Assembly: GCA_903884065.1 (NCBI GenBank) | Contig: CAISDL010000065.1 | Span: 1-53,512, forward strand | Source of the DNA: an uncultured Actinomycetes bacterium | GTDB lineage: Bacteria > Actinomycetota > Actinomycetes > Mycobacteriales > Mycobacteriaceae | DNA: 53,512 bases | Reading direction: 5' to 3' | Shown: positions 8,799-17,753 of the stretch, one piece after another | Layout of the letters: each line of letters starts with the position of its first letter | Position numbering within the stretch: position 1 is the stretch's first letter | Program-made: the position numbers and the translations under genes | The notes under the pieces: model-generated | The model's input: only the letters and a program-made list of their open reading frames with translations | Databases searched by the model: none | Told to the model about the DNA's origin: nothing

Positions 8799-10817
8799 AT
8801 GACGAGGGTGGATAATCGGCTGAGCCGAACCGTGAGGCGGCTCACACTGGGCGCAGCAGCGACTGTCGCGGCTGCAGCGCTAGTGGTGCCGACAGCGATC
8901 GCGAGCCCCGAGAGCGACGCCTCCGACGCCATCAACCAGGCCTGGCAGGCCGCTGGCGCCTCGGATTCCGTGCTCGGCAACAAGGATGGCGACGTCTTCG
9001 AGGTCGGCGGCGGGTACGGACAGAAGTTCAGCGACGGCAAGATCTTCTACACCCCCACCACCGGGGCGCGACTGATCTACGGCGCAATCCTGGACAAGTA
9101 CGAGTCCCTGGGCGGCCCGGCCGACAGCGACCTCGGCTTCCCCAATATCGACGAAGTCGCCGGTCTGGTGAGCCCGAAGAGTCGGGTGAGCACCTTCAGC
9201 GCCAGCGACAAGCCGGCCATCTTCTGGACCGCCGACTCTGGCGCCTGGGCGGTGCGGGGAGCCATCAACGCGGCCTGGGACAAACTCGGCGGTTCCGCCG
9301 GGGTGCTGGGCGTTCCGACCGAGGACGAGCGTTACGACGGTGACGTGGTGAGCCAGACGTTCACCGGTGGCCAGGTCTCGTGGAATCGCGTTTCCAACAC
9401 CTTCACCACCGATCCGCCCGAGTTGGCCGAGAAACTCGCCGGCTTGGAGGTCCCACTGGATCCCACAACGTTGATCAACCTGGCATGGCGGACCACCGGC
9501 GGACTGGGCGGCCCCCTCGGCGCCCGGCAGGGTGAGCAGACGACCGTGGGTGTCGACGGGGCGGCGCAGGGCTACGCCGGCGGCAAGATCTTCTTCTCGC
9601 CGCAGACCGGCGCCCATGCGGTGACCGGGGCGATCCTGTCGAAGTACGAATCCCTGGGCGGGCCGACGGGCGATCTGGGCTACCCGGTCGGCACCGAGGT
9701 CGACGGCGGCGTACCCAACAGCCGGGTCAATTCCTTCAGCGCGGCGGACAAGCCGGTGATCTTCTGGACCCCGGACAGCGGCGCGATCGTGGTGCGCGGC
9801 GCCCTTAACGTTGCCTGGGCCAAGCTGGGCGGCGCCACCGGTTCGCTGGGTGTGCCGACCGGCGAGCAGACCGTCAAGGGTGACACGGTCACCCAGACGT
9901 TCAGCGGGGGAGAGATCTCCTGGAACGACGCCACCAAGGAGTTCAGTTCCAAGCCTGCAGACCTGGCTGGGTCGCTCTCCGGTCTGGAGATGCCCGACTC
10001 GGTGGCCCAGACCCCTGCGGCGCCGTCGTCGGGCACCTCTGACGGGGGCGGCGGTTGGCGTTGGTGGTGGCTGGCGATTCTGCTGCCGTTGCTGGCGCTG
10101 CTCGGCGTGCTCGCCGTACTGGCCCAGCGTCGGAGTGGTACCCGTCGTGACGTGGTCGAGCGCGAGTTGCTCGTCGATCAATCCGACGACGACTTCTGGC
10201 CCGGTACCCGGATCCGTCACGACGAGCCGCCCTACGAGCCCGCTTCGCGCCGGGACGTCGGCATGTGGTCACCTCCCGCCGTTGACGAGTCCTTCGATTC
10301 CGACGAGGACGCGATCGATACCGCGCCTACCCGGATCCCCGAAGTCGAAATCGCCGATGTCGAACTCACCGACGTCCATGAATTCCGTTCCGACATCGAG
10401 AACAACGATTGGTTGGCAACTCCCGACTTCGGTGGCGGCCGGCACTCCGCGGGCGCGGCGGTCTCGCCGGCGATGTGGCGGCTCGATCTTGATGAAGTTG
10501 CGCCGTCCCGGCGGCGCCACGCCATCGGTGAGCCGCTGTTCGACGACTACGCGACCGAGGTGGTCGAGGAATTCCGGTTCGAATCCAGGATCGACCAGGC
10601 CCCCGAGTCGCCCGTCGATGACCCGTGGCGGCCGGCCATTCACCTTCCCCTGGCCGACCCCTTTCAGGCGCCTGAGGGATACGTGATCAAGGGCAACACG
10701 CACTCGGGTCTGTACTACACCCCGGATTCGGTGCTCTACGACAACACGATTCCCGAGGTGTGGTTCGCCAGTGAGGACCTGGCCCAGTCCAACGGCTTCG
10801 TCAAAGCGCCCGAATAA
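8799..10817 (+). CDS. LGFP-repeat membrane-anchored envelope protein (Rv2721c-type)
   Basis: This 672-residue protein has a signal peptide (about residues 10-31, ending near AIAS). Next come two homologous blocks of LGFP-type repeats (about 45-215 and 225-400), with motifs such as KYESLGG, LGFPNID and FWTADSGA. LGFP repeats are thought to bind the peptidoglycan-arabinogalactan layer. A membrane helix follows (about 416-440), then an acidic tail of about 230 residues. The tail ends in a small domain (IKGN...LYYTP...EVWFASE) like the one found at the C-terminus of many actinobacterial proteins (the so-called sunset domain). ATG 8799 is chosen because GGAAGGG precedes it and the signal peptide then starts correctly. 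Confidence 0.85.
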   Translation: MTRVDNRLSRTVRRLTLGAAATVAAAALVVPTAIASPESDASDAINQAWQAAGASDSVLGNKDGDVFEVGGGYGQKFSDGKIFYTPTTGARLIYGAILDKYESLGGPADSDLGFPNIDEVAGLVSPKSRVSTFSASDKPAIFWTADSGAWAVRGAINAAWDKLGGSAGVLGVPTEDERYDGDVVSQTFTGGQVSWNRVSNTFTTDPPELAEKLAGLEVPLDPTTLINLAWRTTGGLGGPLGARQGEQTTVGVDGAAQGYAGGKIFFSPQTGAHAVTGAILSKYESLGGPTGDLGYPVGTEVDGGVPNSRVNSFSAADKPVIFWTPDSGAIVVRGALNVAWAKLGGATGSLGVPTGEQTVKGDTVTQTFSGGEISWNDATKEFSSKPADLAGSLSGLEMPDSVAQTPAAPSSGTSDGGGGWRWWWLAILLPLLALLGVLAVLAQRRSGTRRDVVERELLVDQSDDDFWPGTRIRHDEPPYEPASRRDVGMWSPPAVDESFDSDEDAIDTAPTRIPEVEIADVELTDVHEFRSDIENNDWLATPDFGGGRHSAGAAVSPAMWRLDLDEVAPSRRRHAIGEPLFDDYATEVVEEFRFESRIDQAPESPVDDPWRPAIHLPLADPFQAPEGYVIKGNTHSGLYYTPDSVLYDNTIPEVWFASEDLAQSNGFVKAPE

Positions 10818-10853
10818 CCCTCGTCCGGCGCCCGATGCGGGACCGGTCGGCGG

Positions 10854-11531
10854 TCAGATCTTGCGGATGACGGTGACGACCTTGCCCAGGATGGCGGCGT
10901 CATTGCCCGGAATCGGGTCGAACGCCGGGTTGTGAGGCATCAGCCAGACCTGGCCGGCGGTCCGTTTGAAGGTCTTGACGGTGGCTTCGCCATCGATCAT
11001 CGCCGCGACGATGTCTCCGTTGTCGGCGACGTTCTGCTGCCGGATGACCACCCAGTCGCCGTCGCAGATCGCGGCGTCGACCATCGACTCGCCGACGACT
11101 TTCAGTAAGAAGAGGGCGCCTTCGCCGACGAGTTCGCGCGGTAGCGGGAAGACGTCCTCGACGGCCTCCTCGGCCAGAATCGGACCGCCGGCTGCGATAC
11201 GCCCCAGCACGGGAACGAAGGCCGGCTCAGGCAGTGCGTCGGAGCCGGCGACGTCGGTGACCACCGGGGCGGCCATCTCATCGACCCCGCGGACGTCGAC
11301 CGCACGCGGACGGTTGGGGTCGCGCCGCAGATAGCCCTTGCGCTCCAGCGTCCGCAGTTGGTGGGCGACTGACGACGTCGAGGTCAGCCCGACGGCATCA
11401 CCGATTTCGCGGATGCTCGGAGGATAACCACGGGTAGTCACCGACGCGCGGATCACGTCCAGGATGGTGCGCTGGCGTTCGGTCAGCGCGGACGCGCCGA
11501 TCTTGGTCGGTGTCTGCGTGCTATCGCTCAT
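10854..11531 (-). CDS. lexA: SOS response repressor LexA
   Basis: LexA represses DNA-damage genes and cleaves itself when RecA filaments form. The protein has 225 residues from ATG 11531. The winged-helix N-terminus contains [20 protein letters not shown], and the cleavage site lies in RIAAGGPI (Ala-Gly). The catalytic serine is in VGESMVD and the lysine in [10 protein letters not shown] longer version from 11612 lacks a supporting ribosome binding site and would begin upstream of the operator, so it is not favoured. An SOS box 33 nt upstream indicates autoregulation. Confidence 0.95.
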   Translation of the reverse strand: MSDSTQTPTKIGASALTERQRTILDVIRASVTTRGYPPSIREIGDAVGLTSTSSVAHQLRTLERKGYLRRDPNRPRAVDVRGVDEMAAPVVTDVAGSDALPEPAFVPVLGRIAAGGPILAEEAVEDVFPLPRELVGEGALFLLKVVGESMVDAAICDGDWVVIRQQNVADNGDIVAAMIDGEATVKTFKRTAGQVWLMPHNPAFDPIPGNDAAILGKVVTVIRKI

Positions 11532-11563
11532 AGGGGCGAATGTATCGGGGATCGAGTCGATTA

Positions 11564-11579
11564 TCAAACATGTGTTCGA
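11564..11579 (-). promoter_or_regulatory. SOS box (LexA operator) of lexA
   Basis: The sequence TCAAACATGTGTTCGA differs by one base from the mycobacterial SOS consensus TCGAAC-N4-GTTCGA. Read on the lexA strand it is TCGAACACATGTTTGA, the form I recall for M. tuberculosis lexA. It lies 33-48 nt upstream of the lexA start and can also influence the divergent chiZ-like gene. Confidence 0.85.
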
Positions 11580-11623
11580 CGTGTCGCGGCCCCGACTCGG
11601 ACTGGAACCCACGGCAGTGGGAT

Positions 11624-11646
11624 TTGTCGGTAGGGCGCTCTACCCT
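11624..11646 (+). promoter_or_regulatory. RecA-independent DNA-damage promoter (RecA-NDp / PafBC type)
   Basis: TTGTCGGTA (11624-11632), an 8-nt spacer and TACCCT (11641-11646) fit the known motif TTGTCRGTG-N8-TAnnnT, with one mismatch at the last base of the first element. PafBC activates such promoters in mycobacteria independently of RecA and LexA. It points toward the chiZ-like gene and would give a leader of about 80 nt. Rv2719c is reported to be induced independently of RecA, which agrees. Confidence 0.75.
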
Positions 11647-11673
11647 CGGACACGCTCGCTCAAATGTTCTATA

Positions 11674-11713
11674 TCGAACACGCGAGCGAGTAATCTTTCG
11701 AACAAGAGAGCGA
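11674..11713 (+). repeat. Two direct SOS-like repeats, 24 nt apart
   Basis: TCGAAC-acgc-GAGCGA (11674-11689) and TCGAAC-aaga-GAGCGA (11698-11713) share both half-sites and the following (G/A)TAATC. Each has a perfect left SOS half-site and a right half-site degenerate in the same way. A -10-like TAATCT (11691-11696) lies between them. They sit in the leader of the chiZ-like gene and may be weak LexA sites or sites for another protein. Confidence 0.5.
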
Positions 11714-11735
11714 ATAATCGCGGGAAGGGACGGAC

Positions 11736-12206
11736 ATGACGGTTCTGGACGATCGACAGCTGGCGGACTGGTACGCGGTCTCGCCGTATCCGTGTGCCCC
11801 GGTTCGTGGCGGCGGGCGCGTCGTCTCCTACCGCCCCGGGCCCTCGCGCCCCCGGGTGGCGCCGCTGCGCCACCGGGGAAGCGGCGTCGCGGTGTCGCGG
11901 GCCCCGCACACCCGCCGTCCGGTCAGCACGACGGTGACGGTGGGGCTGGCCGGCGTGGCAGCACTGATCACGCTGTGGCTGGGCTCGCTCGCCCATTTCA
12001 GCGGCGATCGGGCTGCCGCCCACACACCGATCCCGGACCGGTTGGCCGTCGTTCAGGTGCAGGCCGGGGAGACGCTTCAGCATCTCGCCGGGCGGGTGGC
12101 CCCCGATGCGCCGGTCGGGCAGATCGTCGACCGCATCCGTGACCTCAACAACCTCGATTCAGCCGCGGTCGATGCCGGGCAGACGCTGATCGCCCCGATG
12201 GGCTGA
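11736..12206 (+). CDS. chiZ: LysM-containing membrane protein, ChiZ-like (Rv2719c-type)
   Basis: This 156-residue protein has a cytoplasmic N-terminus with Pro/Arg-rich stretches, one membrane helix (about residues 66-86) and a C-terminal LysM domain (about 106-154, starting VVQVQAGETLQHLA). Rv2719c of M. tuberculosis has the same arrangement. It is DNA-damage induced, interacts with division proteins and has been reported to hydrolyse cell wall material. By analogy this protein may delay septation during DNA repair. It starts at ATG 11736 with GGGAAGGG upstream. The gene is divergent from lexA and carries its own damage promoter. The symbol is given by homology and gene position. Confidence 0.85.
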   Translation: MTVLDDRQLADWYAVSPYPCAPVRGGGRVVSYRPGPSRPRVAPLRHRGSGVAVSRAPHTRRPVSTTVTVGLAGVAALITLWLGSLAHFSGDRAAAHTPIPDRLAVVQVQAGETLQHLAGRVAPDAPVGQIVDRIRDLNNLDSAAVDAGQTLIAPMG

Positions 12207-12354
12207 CGGCGCGCATGTTCGCCGGATTGATCACTCCCGCGGGCGGGCCGTGCGGTCCCGCTGACCACGCCGTGCGCTGATGGCACGGTTCCATTGCGCG
12301 CAGGTAGGCTCTGTCAGGACTCGAGCAGAGTGCTGCGGGGGAGAGGGAGCAGTC

Positions 12355-12819
12355 ATGCACTGTCCTTTCTGCCGCCACCCGGATTCCCGCGTCGTCGATT
12401 CCCGCGAGACCGACGAGGGCCAGGCGATTCGTCGCCGACGGTCCTGTCCGGAGTGCGGTCGGCGATTCACCACTGTCGAGACCGCCGTGCTCGCCGTGGT
12501 CAAGCGCAGTGGCGTGACCGAACCGTTCAGTCGGGAGAAGGTCATCAGCGGGGTTCGGCGAGCCTGTCAGGGCCGTCACGTGGACGATGACGCACTCAAC
12601 CTCCTGGCCCAGCAGGTCGAGGACAGCATCCGCGCGGGCGGGTCCGCCGAGGTTCCCAGCAATGAAGTGGGTTTGGCGATTCTCGGCCCGCTGCGCGAGT
12701 TGGACGAGGTGGCCTATCTGCGGTTCGCCTCGGTGTACCGGTCGTTCTCATCGGCGGAGGACTTTGAGCGCGAGATTGAGGCACTGCGCGCCCACCGCGA
12801 GGTCGGCACCTCGCCGTAA
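12355..12819 (+). CDS. nrdR: Transcriptional repressor NrdR
   Basis: NrdR represses ribonucleotide reductase genes when dATP is high. The protein has 154 residues, the usual length. An N-terminal zinc ribbon uses two CxxC pairs (MHCPFC at the start and CPECGRRF near residue 31), followed by an ATP-cone domain (about 46-136) containing [15 protein letters not shown] 12355 follows a strong GGGGAGAGGGAG ribosome binding site; the open frame extends upstream to 12280, but the zinc ribbon starts at this ATG. It may be co-transcribed with the chiZ-like gene, 148 nt upstream. Confidence 0.96.
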   Translation: MHCPFCRHPDSRVVDSRETDEGQAIRRRRSCPECGRRFTTVETAVLAVVKRSGVTEPFSREKVISGVRRACQGRHVDDDALNLLAQQVEDSIRAGGSAEVPSNEVGLAILGPLRELDEVAYLRFASVYRSFSSAEDFEREIEALRAHREVGTSP

Positions 12820-12826
12820 ACAGCCG

Positions 12827-13513
12827 TCACGGCAGGTTTCGGACTCCATCGCTGACGACTCGTCCCGACACCATCACCCAGCCGTCGGGACTCCAGGTGG
12901 TGAAGATCTGTGATCCCTTGCCCTGGGTGATGGTCAGGTCGCGGCTGAGGTAATCGGCCATGCGCACAGCCGCCGAGCCGGTGGCTTCGTCCTCGGGCAC
13001 ACCGAGTTCATTGGCGAACATCCGGGACCGGATGTGTCCGCTGTCGCGGTCCAGCCACGCCCACAGGTAGTGATATGTGTCATCGGCATAGTCGGCGGGG
13101 TCGGCGGCGAGCACCTGCTCGACCGACGGGAAGTCGTGGACGGCGAACTCCGGCGCCCACTCCGCACGGGCCATCACCGCAGTCCGGTCATCGGGATAGC
13201 TGACCTGCACGATGCCTGCCGGAACCTGCAGCGTATGTACCGGAGTCCCGCGTTCGCGTAGCCACCACGCCACGCCAACCGTGGGGTGCCCGGCGAACGG
13301 CAACTCCGTGGCCGGAGTGAAGATCCGGGCATGCGTCGTGGTGGCCCCATCGGAAGGCAGGTCGACGAATATCGTTTCGCTGTAGCCCAATTGGGTGGCA
13401 ACGGCCTGCCGCCGGTCGGTAGGAACGGTAGCGGCGTCGACGACACCGAGCAGATTGCCGAAATCGCCCGCGGCGTCGGTGAATACGCGAAGAACCGCGA
13501 CATCCACGCCCAT
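12827..13513 (-). CDS. PhzF-family isomerase-like protein
   Basis: This 228-residue protein belongs to the PhzF / diaminopimelate-epimerase-fold family and has the length of Rv2716 of M. tuberculosis. The N-terminal segment [18 protein letters not shown] is the typical first strand and loop, and [15 protein letters not shown] near residue 180 is the conserved C-terminal motif. Members isomerise or hydrolyse small molecules, but the substrate here is unknown. It converges with nrdR, leaving 7 nt between stop codons. The PAC2 gene ends 41 nt upstream of its start, so they may share a transcript. Confidence 0.85.
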   Translation of the reverse strand: MGVDVAVLRVFTDAAGDFGNLLGVVDAATVPTDRRQAVATQLGYSETIFVDLPSDGATTTHARIFTPATELPFAGHPTVGVAWWLRERGTPVHTLQVPAGIVQVSYPDDRTAVMARAEWAPEFAVHDFPSVEQVLAADPADYADDTYHYLWAWLDRDSGHIRSRMFANELGVPEDEATGSAAVRMADYLSRDLTITQGKGSQIFTTWSPDGWVMVSGRVVSDGVRNLP

Positions 13514-13554
13514 GATTCGACAGTACGCCGACGTCCACCGAACGATGGGTGGTG

Positions 13555-14523
13555 TCAGCCTGCGGAATCCTCGGGGCCGTCGCCCTTGTAGCCGTCGGCG
13601 TGCTCGGCCAGGAACCGCTCGAACTCGGCGCCCAACTCATCACCGCTGGGCAGGTCTTCGTCACGGGCCAGCAGCGACCGGTTCTCCTGCGCCGTTACGA
13701 AGGCGTCGTACTGGTGCTCCAGCGCGTCGACCACCTGGGCGACGTCCGCGGATGCCTCGACCTGCTCGTCGATCTTGGTCCGCACCGAGGCTGCCGCTTC
13801 GTGGAGCGCCTGCAATGGGAACTGCAGGGACGCCGACGTCGCGACCTGGTCGAGCAGAGCTTCGGCGGCGGCGGGATAGTCGGTCTGGGCCAGGTAATGC
13901 GGCACGTGCACGGTGAAGCCGACCGCATCGTGTCCGTGTTGGGCCATCCGGAATTCCAGCAGGTTCGACGCGCTGCTGGGCACCTGGACCTCTCCGACCC
14001 AGGGCTGATGGCCGGCGATCAGCTCGCGGTTGCTCGAGTGTGCCGTCATCGTCACCGGCCGGGTGTGCGGCACGGCCATCGGGATGGCGCCCAGGCCGAC
14101 GGTACGACGCACTCCCAGACGCTCGGCGAGTAACCGCACCGCGGTGACGAACCGCTCCCACTGCAGATCCGGCTCCATCCCGGCCAGCAGAAGAAACGGC
14201 GTGCCCACGCTGTCTCGAAGCGCGTACAGATTGAGCTGGGGATCGTCGTAATCGGTGAAATGGTCGATCTTGAAGGTCATCAGGGGGCGGCGGGACCGGT
14301 AGTCCAGCAGATCATCGATGGCGAAGGACGCGACGAGTTCACTGTCCAGCGAACCCTTGAGGTGCTCGGCGGCCAGCCTTACGGCGTGGCCCGCGTCGGA
14401 GAATCCCTCCAGGGCGTGGATCAGCACCGGACCCTGACCATCGGTCGACGTCAGCTGGGGTCCGGGAAACTCGAGTTCATACATCCGGCCACCCGAATCG
14501 TTGTGGCCCTGCTCGTCAGCCAT
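13555..14523 (-). CDS. PAC2-family protein (Rv2714-type)
   Basis: This 322-residue protein matches the PAC2 (proteasome assembly chaperone 2) family. Rv2714 is the M. tuberculosis relative and its structure is known; the function is not established. Conserved parts include [15 protein letters not shown] near residue 32, [17 protein letters not shown], and [17 protein letters not shown] 14523 is preceded by GGAGGCACC, a strong ribosome binding site. Longer forms reaching 14754 would overlap the divergent gene and have no homologous N-terminus. Confidence 0.88.
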   Translation of the reverse strand: MADEQGHNDSGGRMYELEFPGPQLTSTDGQGPVLIHALEGFSDAGHAVRLAAEHLKGSLDSELVASFAIDDLLDYRSRRPLMTFKIDHFTDYDDPQLNLYALRDSVGTPFLLLAGMEPDLQWERFVTAVRLLAERLGVRRTVGLGAIPMAVPHTRPVTMTAHSSNRELIAGHQPWVGEVQVPSSASNLLEFRMAQHGHDAVGFTVHVPHYLAQTDYPAAAEALLDQVATSASLQFPLQALHEAAASVRTKIDEQVEASADVAQVVDALEHQYDAFVTAQENRSLLARDEDLPSGDELGAEFERFLAEHADGYKGDGPEDSAG

Positions 14524-14752
14524 GGTGCCTCCTCGCTTGATCCACCTTGCATAACGCGCCGACCGTCCGACTCGTTCCCGCTCGAGCAATGTCGGGGCGA
14601 TCGAGTCGGCGCACACATATCGTCCACCACGACGGTGCCAGGTCATCGCCCGCAGCGAAGCACTATCCACAGATGCGGCTCCATCCACAGCGACACCGCG
14701 TCCCGGGCCTGGCGCATCCGTTCTGACGGGGGGCGCTGACAGCGTCCCGGAC
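14524..14752. promoter_or_regulatory. Divergent intergenic region with two DnaA-box-like sites
   Basis: No gene is seen between the two divergent starts. Two 9-mers, CTATCCACA (14663-14671) and CCATCCACA (14681-14689), lie 18 nt apart and resemble the DnaA box TTATCCACA. Their number is too small for an origin. The region should carry the promoters of both neighbours, but no clear -10 element stands out. Confidence 0.3.
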
Positions 14753-15808
14753 ATGCCGACACATCATCCGGAGTTCCGCTTCACCCGTCCGGGCTCGCTG
14801 ATCGCAGCCCTGCCCGCCGTCCTGGGATTCGTCCCGGAGAAGTCCCTGGTCCTGGTCTCCATGGAAGACGGTCGCATGGGCGCCGTCATGCGGGCCGATC
14901 TGTCCGCCGATCTCATCGACAATCTGGACCGGCTGGCCGAGCTGGCGGCCGCCGCCGGGGCCGACAGCGTGGTCGCGGTCATCGTCGATGAGGACGGTTC
15001 GCTGTGTCCCATGTGCGGCGACGACCACCGCCAGTTGTGCGACGGCCTCACCGCGGCGCTCGGTGACCGAGGGGTGGGTCTGTACGGGGCGCATGTGGTC
15101 GACCGGGTCGAAGCCGGCGGCCGCTGGCACTGCGTCGACGGCTGCGGAGCCGGCGGGGCCGTCGAGGACCCGACGGCCTCGCCGCTGGCGGCCGCCGCGG
15201 TTCTTGACGGTCGTCGGCTCTACAAGCGCCGCTCCGACCTGCATGCGGTCATCGCAGTGGTCGACTCCGCCCGGTCCGCCCGACTCGCCGAGCCCATCCG
15301 GGTGCAGGCGGCCGCGCGCAACCTGCAGTGGCAGGCCGACCCCGACGGCCGCGGACGTCGGGACGTCGAAACGGCGATCGAACTCGCGGCGCGGGTGATG
15401 GACGGAGTGGAGCCGACCGATGCCGAGCTCGCCGAACTTGCGTGCGGTCTGACCGATGTTGCGGTACGTGACACCTTGTACGCGCTCGCGGTCGGCGCCG
15501 ACGCAGCGGCGGCCGAGGCGCTGTGGGCTATGCTGGCCCGCACCCTGCCGGAACCCTGGCGGGTGGAAGCCCTTGTGCTGTTGGCATTTTCGGCCTACGC
15601 GCGCGGGGACGGCCCGTTGGCGGGCATTTCCCTCGAGGCCGCGCTGCGCGACGACCCCGATCACCGAATGGCCGGAATGCTCGACACCGCCCTGCAATCC
15701 GGGATGCGGCCGGAACAGATCCGCGAACTGACGGGCACCGGTTACCGGCTCGCCAAACGCCTCGGGGTGCGGCTTCCGGCGCGACGAACGTTCGGCAAAG
15801 CCGTCTAG
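14753..15808 (+). CDS. DUF4192 domain protein (Rv2712c-type)
   Basis: This 351-residue protein has the DUF4192 domain over nearly its whole length: the opening RPGSLIAALPAVLGFVPEKS and the paired cysteines in CPMCGDDHR are typical. The family is confined to actinobacteria and has no known function. It lies next to ideR as in M. tuberculosis. Its TAG stop and the ideR stop overlap within CTAG, so transcription of the two genes must meet at this point. Confidence 0.85.
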   Translation: MPTHHPEFRFTRPGSLIAALPAVLGFVPEKSLVLVSMEDGRMGAVMRADLSADLIDNLDRLAELAAAAGADSVVAVIVDEDGSLCPMCGDDHRQLCDGLTAALGDRGVGLYGAHVVDRVEAGGRWHCVDGCGAGGAVEDPTASPLAAAAVLDGRRLYKRRSDLHAVIAVVDSARSARLAEPIRVQAAARNLQWQADPDGRGRRDVETAIELAARVMDGVEPTDAELAELACGLTDVAVRDTLYALAVGADAAAAEALWAMLARTLPEPWRVEALVLLAFSAYARGDGPLAGISLEAALRDDPDHRMAGMLDTALQSGMRPEQIRELTGTGYRLAKRLGVRLPARRTFGKAV

Positions 15809-16500
15809 ACCTTCTCCACCTTCACGGCATGTGCCATCTCGTGCGGGAGTTCGACGTTCTCATGACCGCCCACCATGATGGTCACGTCGCCGTCCGGGCC
15901 GGTGTGCACCAGGACCCGGGCGTTGGGTACGACACCGGCCTCCTTGAGGCGGCTGATCAGCGCGACGTCGCCCTGCACGTGCTCGGTCAATTGACGGACG
16001 ACCACCGCAACCGAGTCCCCGACGGGCAGTTCGGTCAACCTCGCCAGTCCCGCCTGGTCCGCCCCGTCCGCGGCGTCCGCCAGCCCCAGCAGGGCCAGGC
16101 CGGGAATTGGGTTGCCGAACGGCGACACCGTGGGGTTGTCGAGTACCTGCACCAGGCGCCGTTCGACGTCCTCGCTCATGACGTGCTCCCACCGGCAGGC
16201 CTCGGCATGGACCTCTTCCCACGGGAGCCCGATCACGTCGACGAGGAGGCGTTCGGCCAGACGGTGCTTACGCATCACCGAGATCGCGAGCCGGCGCCCC
16301 TTCTCGGTCAGTTCCAGATGCCGGTCCCCGGCCACCCGCAGCAGGCCGTCCCGCTCCATCCGCGACACTGTTTGGCTCACGGTCGGCCCGCTCTGCTCGA
16401 GTCGCTCGGCGATGCGTGCTCGCAGTGGCACCACGCCCTCTTCTTCGAGGTCGTAAATGGTGCGCAGGTACATCTCCGTGGTATCGACCAGATCATTCAT
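15805..16500 (-). CDS. ideR: Iron-dependent repressor IdeR
   Basis: IdeR is the ferrous-iron sensor of the DtxR family. It represses siderophore genes and activates iron storage genes in mycobacteria. The 231 residues comprise a winged helix (1-73), a dimerisation domain with the metal sites, and a C-terminal SH3-like domain. All ligands expected from the DtxR/IdeR structures are in place: His79, Glu83 and His98 for the ancillary site, and Met10, Cys102, Glu105 and His106 for the primary site. GAAGGG precedes the ATG, and a -10-like TAGACT lies about 25 nt upstream. Confidence 0.97.
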   Translation of the reverse strand: MNDLVDTTEMYLRTIYDLEEEGVVPLRARIAERLEQSGPTVSQTVSRMERDGLLRVAGDRHLELTEKGRRLAISVMRKHRLAERLLVDVIGLPWEEVHAEACRWEHVMSEDVERRLVQVLDNPTVSPFGNPIPGLALLGLADAADGADQAGLARLTELPVGDSVAVVVRQLTEHVQGDVALISRLKEAGVVPNARVLVHTGPDGDVTIMVGGHENVELPHEMAHAVKVEKV

Positions 16501-16583
16501 TAGGGCACCCTTCGTCGCAGCCCGAGTCTAGCTGTCTGGCTGCTCAGCAGGGTTCGGTGCGGCGGCGGGATGCGCGAAAAGCC

Positions 16584-16614
16584 GTGTGCCCGCCGGAAGC
16601 ACCGGCGGGCACAC
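16584..16614 (-). terminator. Intrinsic terminator of sigB
   Basis: A perfect 13-bp inverted repeat (16584-16596 and 16602-16614) encloses a 5-nt loop. On the minus strand it lies 33 nt after the sigB stop and is followed by GGCTTTT, so the hairpin and T-run face the right way for sigB transcripts. Confidence 0.8.
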
Positions 16615-16646
16615 GAGAGGGGGGCTAGGCGGACCGGCGTCGTCGG

Positions 16647-17606
16647 CTAGCTGGCATAGGAGCGCAGCTTCTCGGCCCGCTCTCCGTTGCGGAGCTTCGT
16701 CATCACCTCGCGCTCGATCTGCCGCACCCGCTCCCGGGACAGACCGAACAGCTTGCCGATCTGATCCAGGGTGCGGGGCTGGCCGTCGTCGAGGCCGAAC
16801 CGCAGCCGGATCACCTGCTGCTCGCGCTCGTCGAGGGTGGCCAGCACGTGGCGGATGTCGGTGTGCAGAAGTTCGGCGATCACCGCGTTCTCCGCCGACA
16901 TCGCCTCGGCATCCTCGATGAAGTCACCGAGCGGCGCCTCTTCGTCGCTTCCGACCGGCATATCCAGGCTGACCGGATCGCGGCTGTGCGCGAGCAGGTC
17001 GGTGATCTTCTCCGCCGGGATGCCCGACTCGTCGGCGAGTTCCTCGTCGGTGGCCTCGCGTCCGAGGCTCTGGTGCAGTTCGCGCTTGATCCGGGCGAGC
17101 TTGTTGACCTGCTCCACCAAGTGCACGGGTAGCCGGATGGTGCGGCTCTGGTCAGCCATCCCGCGGGTGATGGCCTGCCGGATCCACCACGTGGCGTACG
17201 TGGAGAACTTGAATCCCTTGGTGTAGTCGAATTTCTCCATCGCGCGGATCAGGCCGAGGTTGCCCTCCTGGATGAGGTCCAGCAACGGCATGCCTCGCCC
17301 GGTGTAGCGCTTGGCCAGCGATACCACCAGGCGCAGATTCGCCTCGAGCAGGTGCCGGCGGGCCGCCTGCCCATCGCGGACGACGACGGCCAGATCACGT
17401 TTGCGGCTATCGCCCAGGCGCTTACGGGTGTCCAGCAGGTGCTGGGCATAGAGGCCTGCCTCGATGCGCTTGGCGAGTTCCACCTCGTCCTCAGCGGTCA
17501 GCAGTGCGGTCTTTCCGATCCCGTTCAGATATACGCGCACGAGATCGGCGGCGGGACTCTGAGCGTCCAGATCGCTGTCAAACCGGGTGGTGGTGGCGTT
17601 TGCCAT
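16647..17606 (-). CDS. sigB: RNA polymerase sigma factor SigB
   Basis: SigB is the principal-like, non-essential sigma factor of mycobacteria, used in stress and stationary phase. The 319 residues carry regions 1.2 to 4.2 without the long N-terminal extension of SigA. Region 2 contains the core-binding and -10-recognition segment ([27 protein letters not shown] shown in part), and region 4.2 contains [16 protein letters not shown] 17606 is preceded by AGGAGGCAC. An ECF-type promoter lies upstream and a terminator downstream. It is adjacent to ideR, as in other mycobacteria. Confidence 0.97.
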   Translation of the reverse strand: MANATTTRFDSDLDAQSPAADLVRVYLNGIGKTALLTAEDEVELAKRIEAGLYAQHLLDTRKRLGDSRKRDLAVVVRDGQAARRHLLEANLRLVVSLAKRYTGRGMPLLDLIQEGNLGLIRAMEKFDYTKGFKFSTYATWWIRQAITRGMADQSRTIRLPVHLVEQVNKLARIKRELHQSLGREATDEELADESGIPAEKITDLLAHSRDPVSLDMPVGSDEEAPLGDFIEDAEAMSAENAVIAELLHTDIRHVLATLDEREQQVIRLRFGLDDGQPRTLDQIGKLFGLSRERVRQIEREVMTKLRNGERAEKLRSYAS

Positions 17607-17643
17607 GGGTGCCTCCTGATCGGCTCCGACTGTCGAAGTGTCC

Positions 17644-17670
17644 AACGGCCGACCGGCGGTAAGAGTTCCC
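17644..17670 (-). promoter_or_regulatory. SigE/SigH-type promoter of sigB
   Basis: On the minus strand GGGAAC (17670-17665) is followed after 18 nt by GTT (17646-17644), matching the mycobacterial ECF pattern GGAAC-N16-18-GTT. SigE and SigH are known to drive sigB in M. tuberculosis. The transcription start would fall about 30 nt before the sigB ATG. Confidence 0.65.
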
Positions 17671-17753
17671 GCGAGCACGCCGTTTCACACCCTCTGAACT
17701 GGGTGAACGCCGAACCGGTTTAAGAATGTACTGAGAATCGCCCGAGATGGGGG

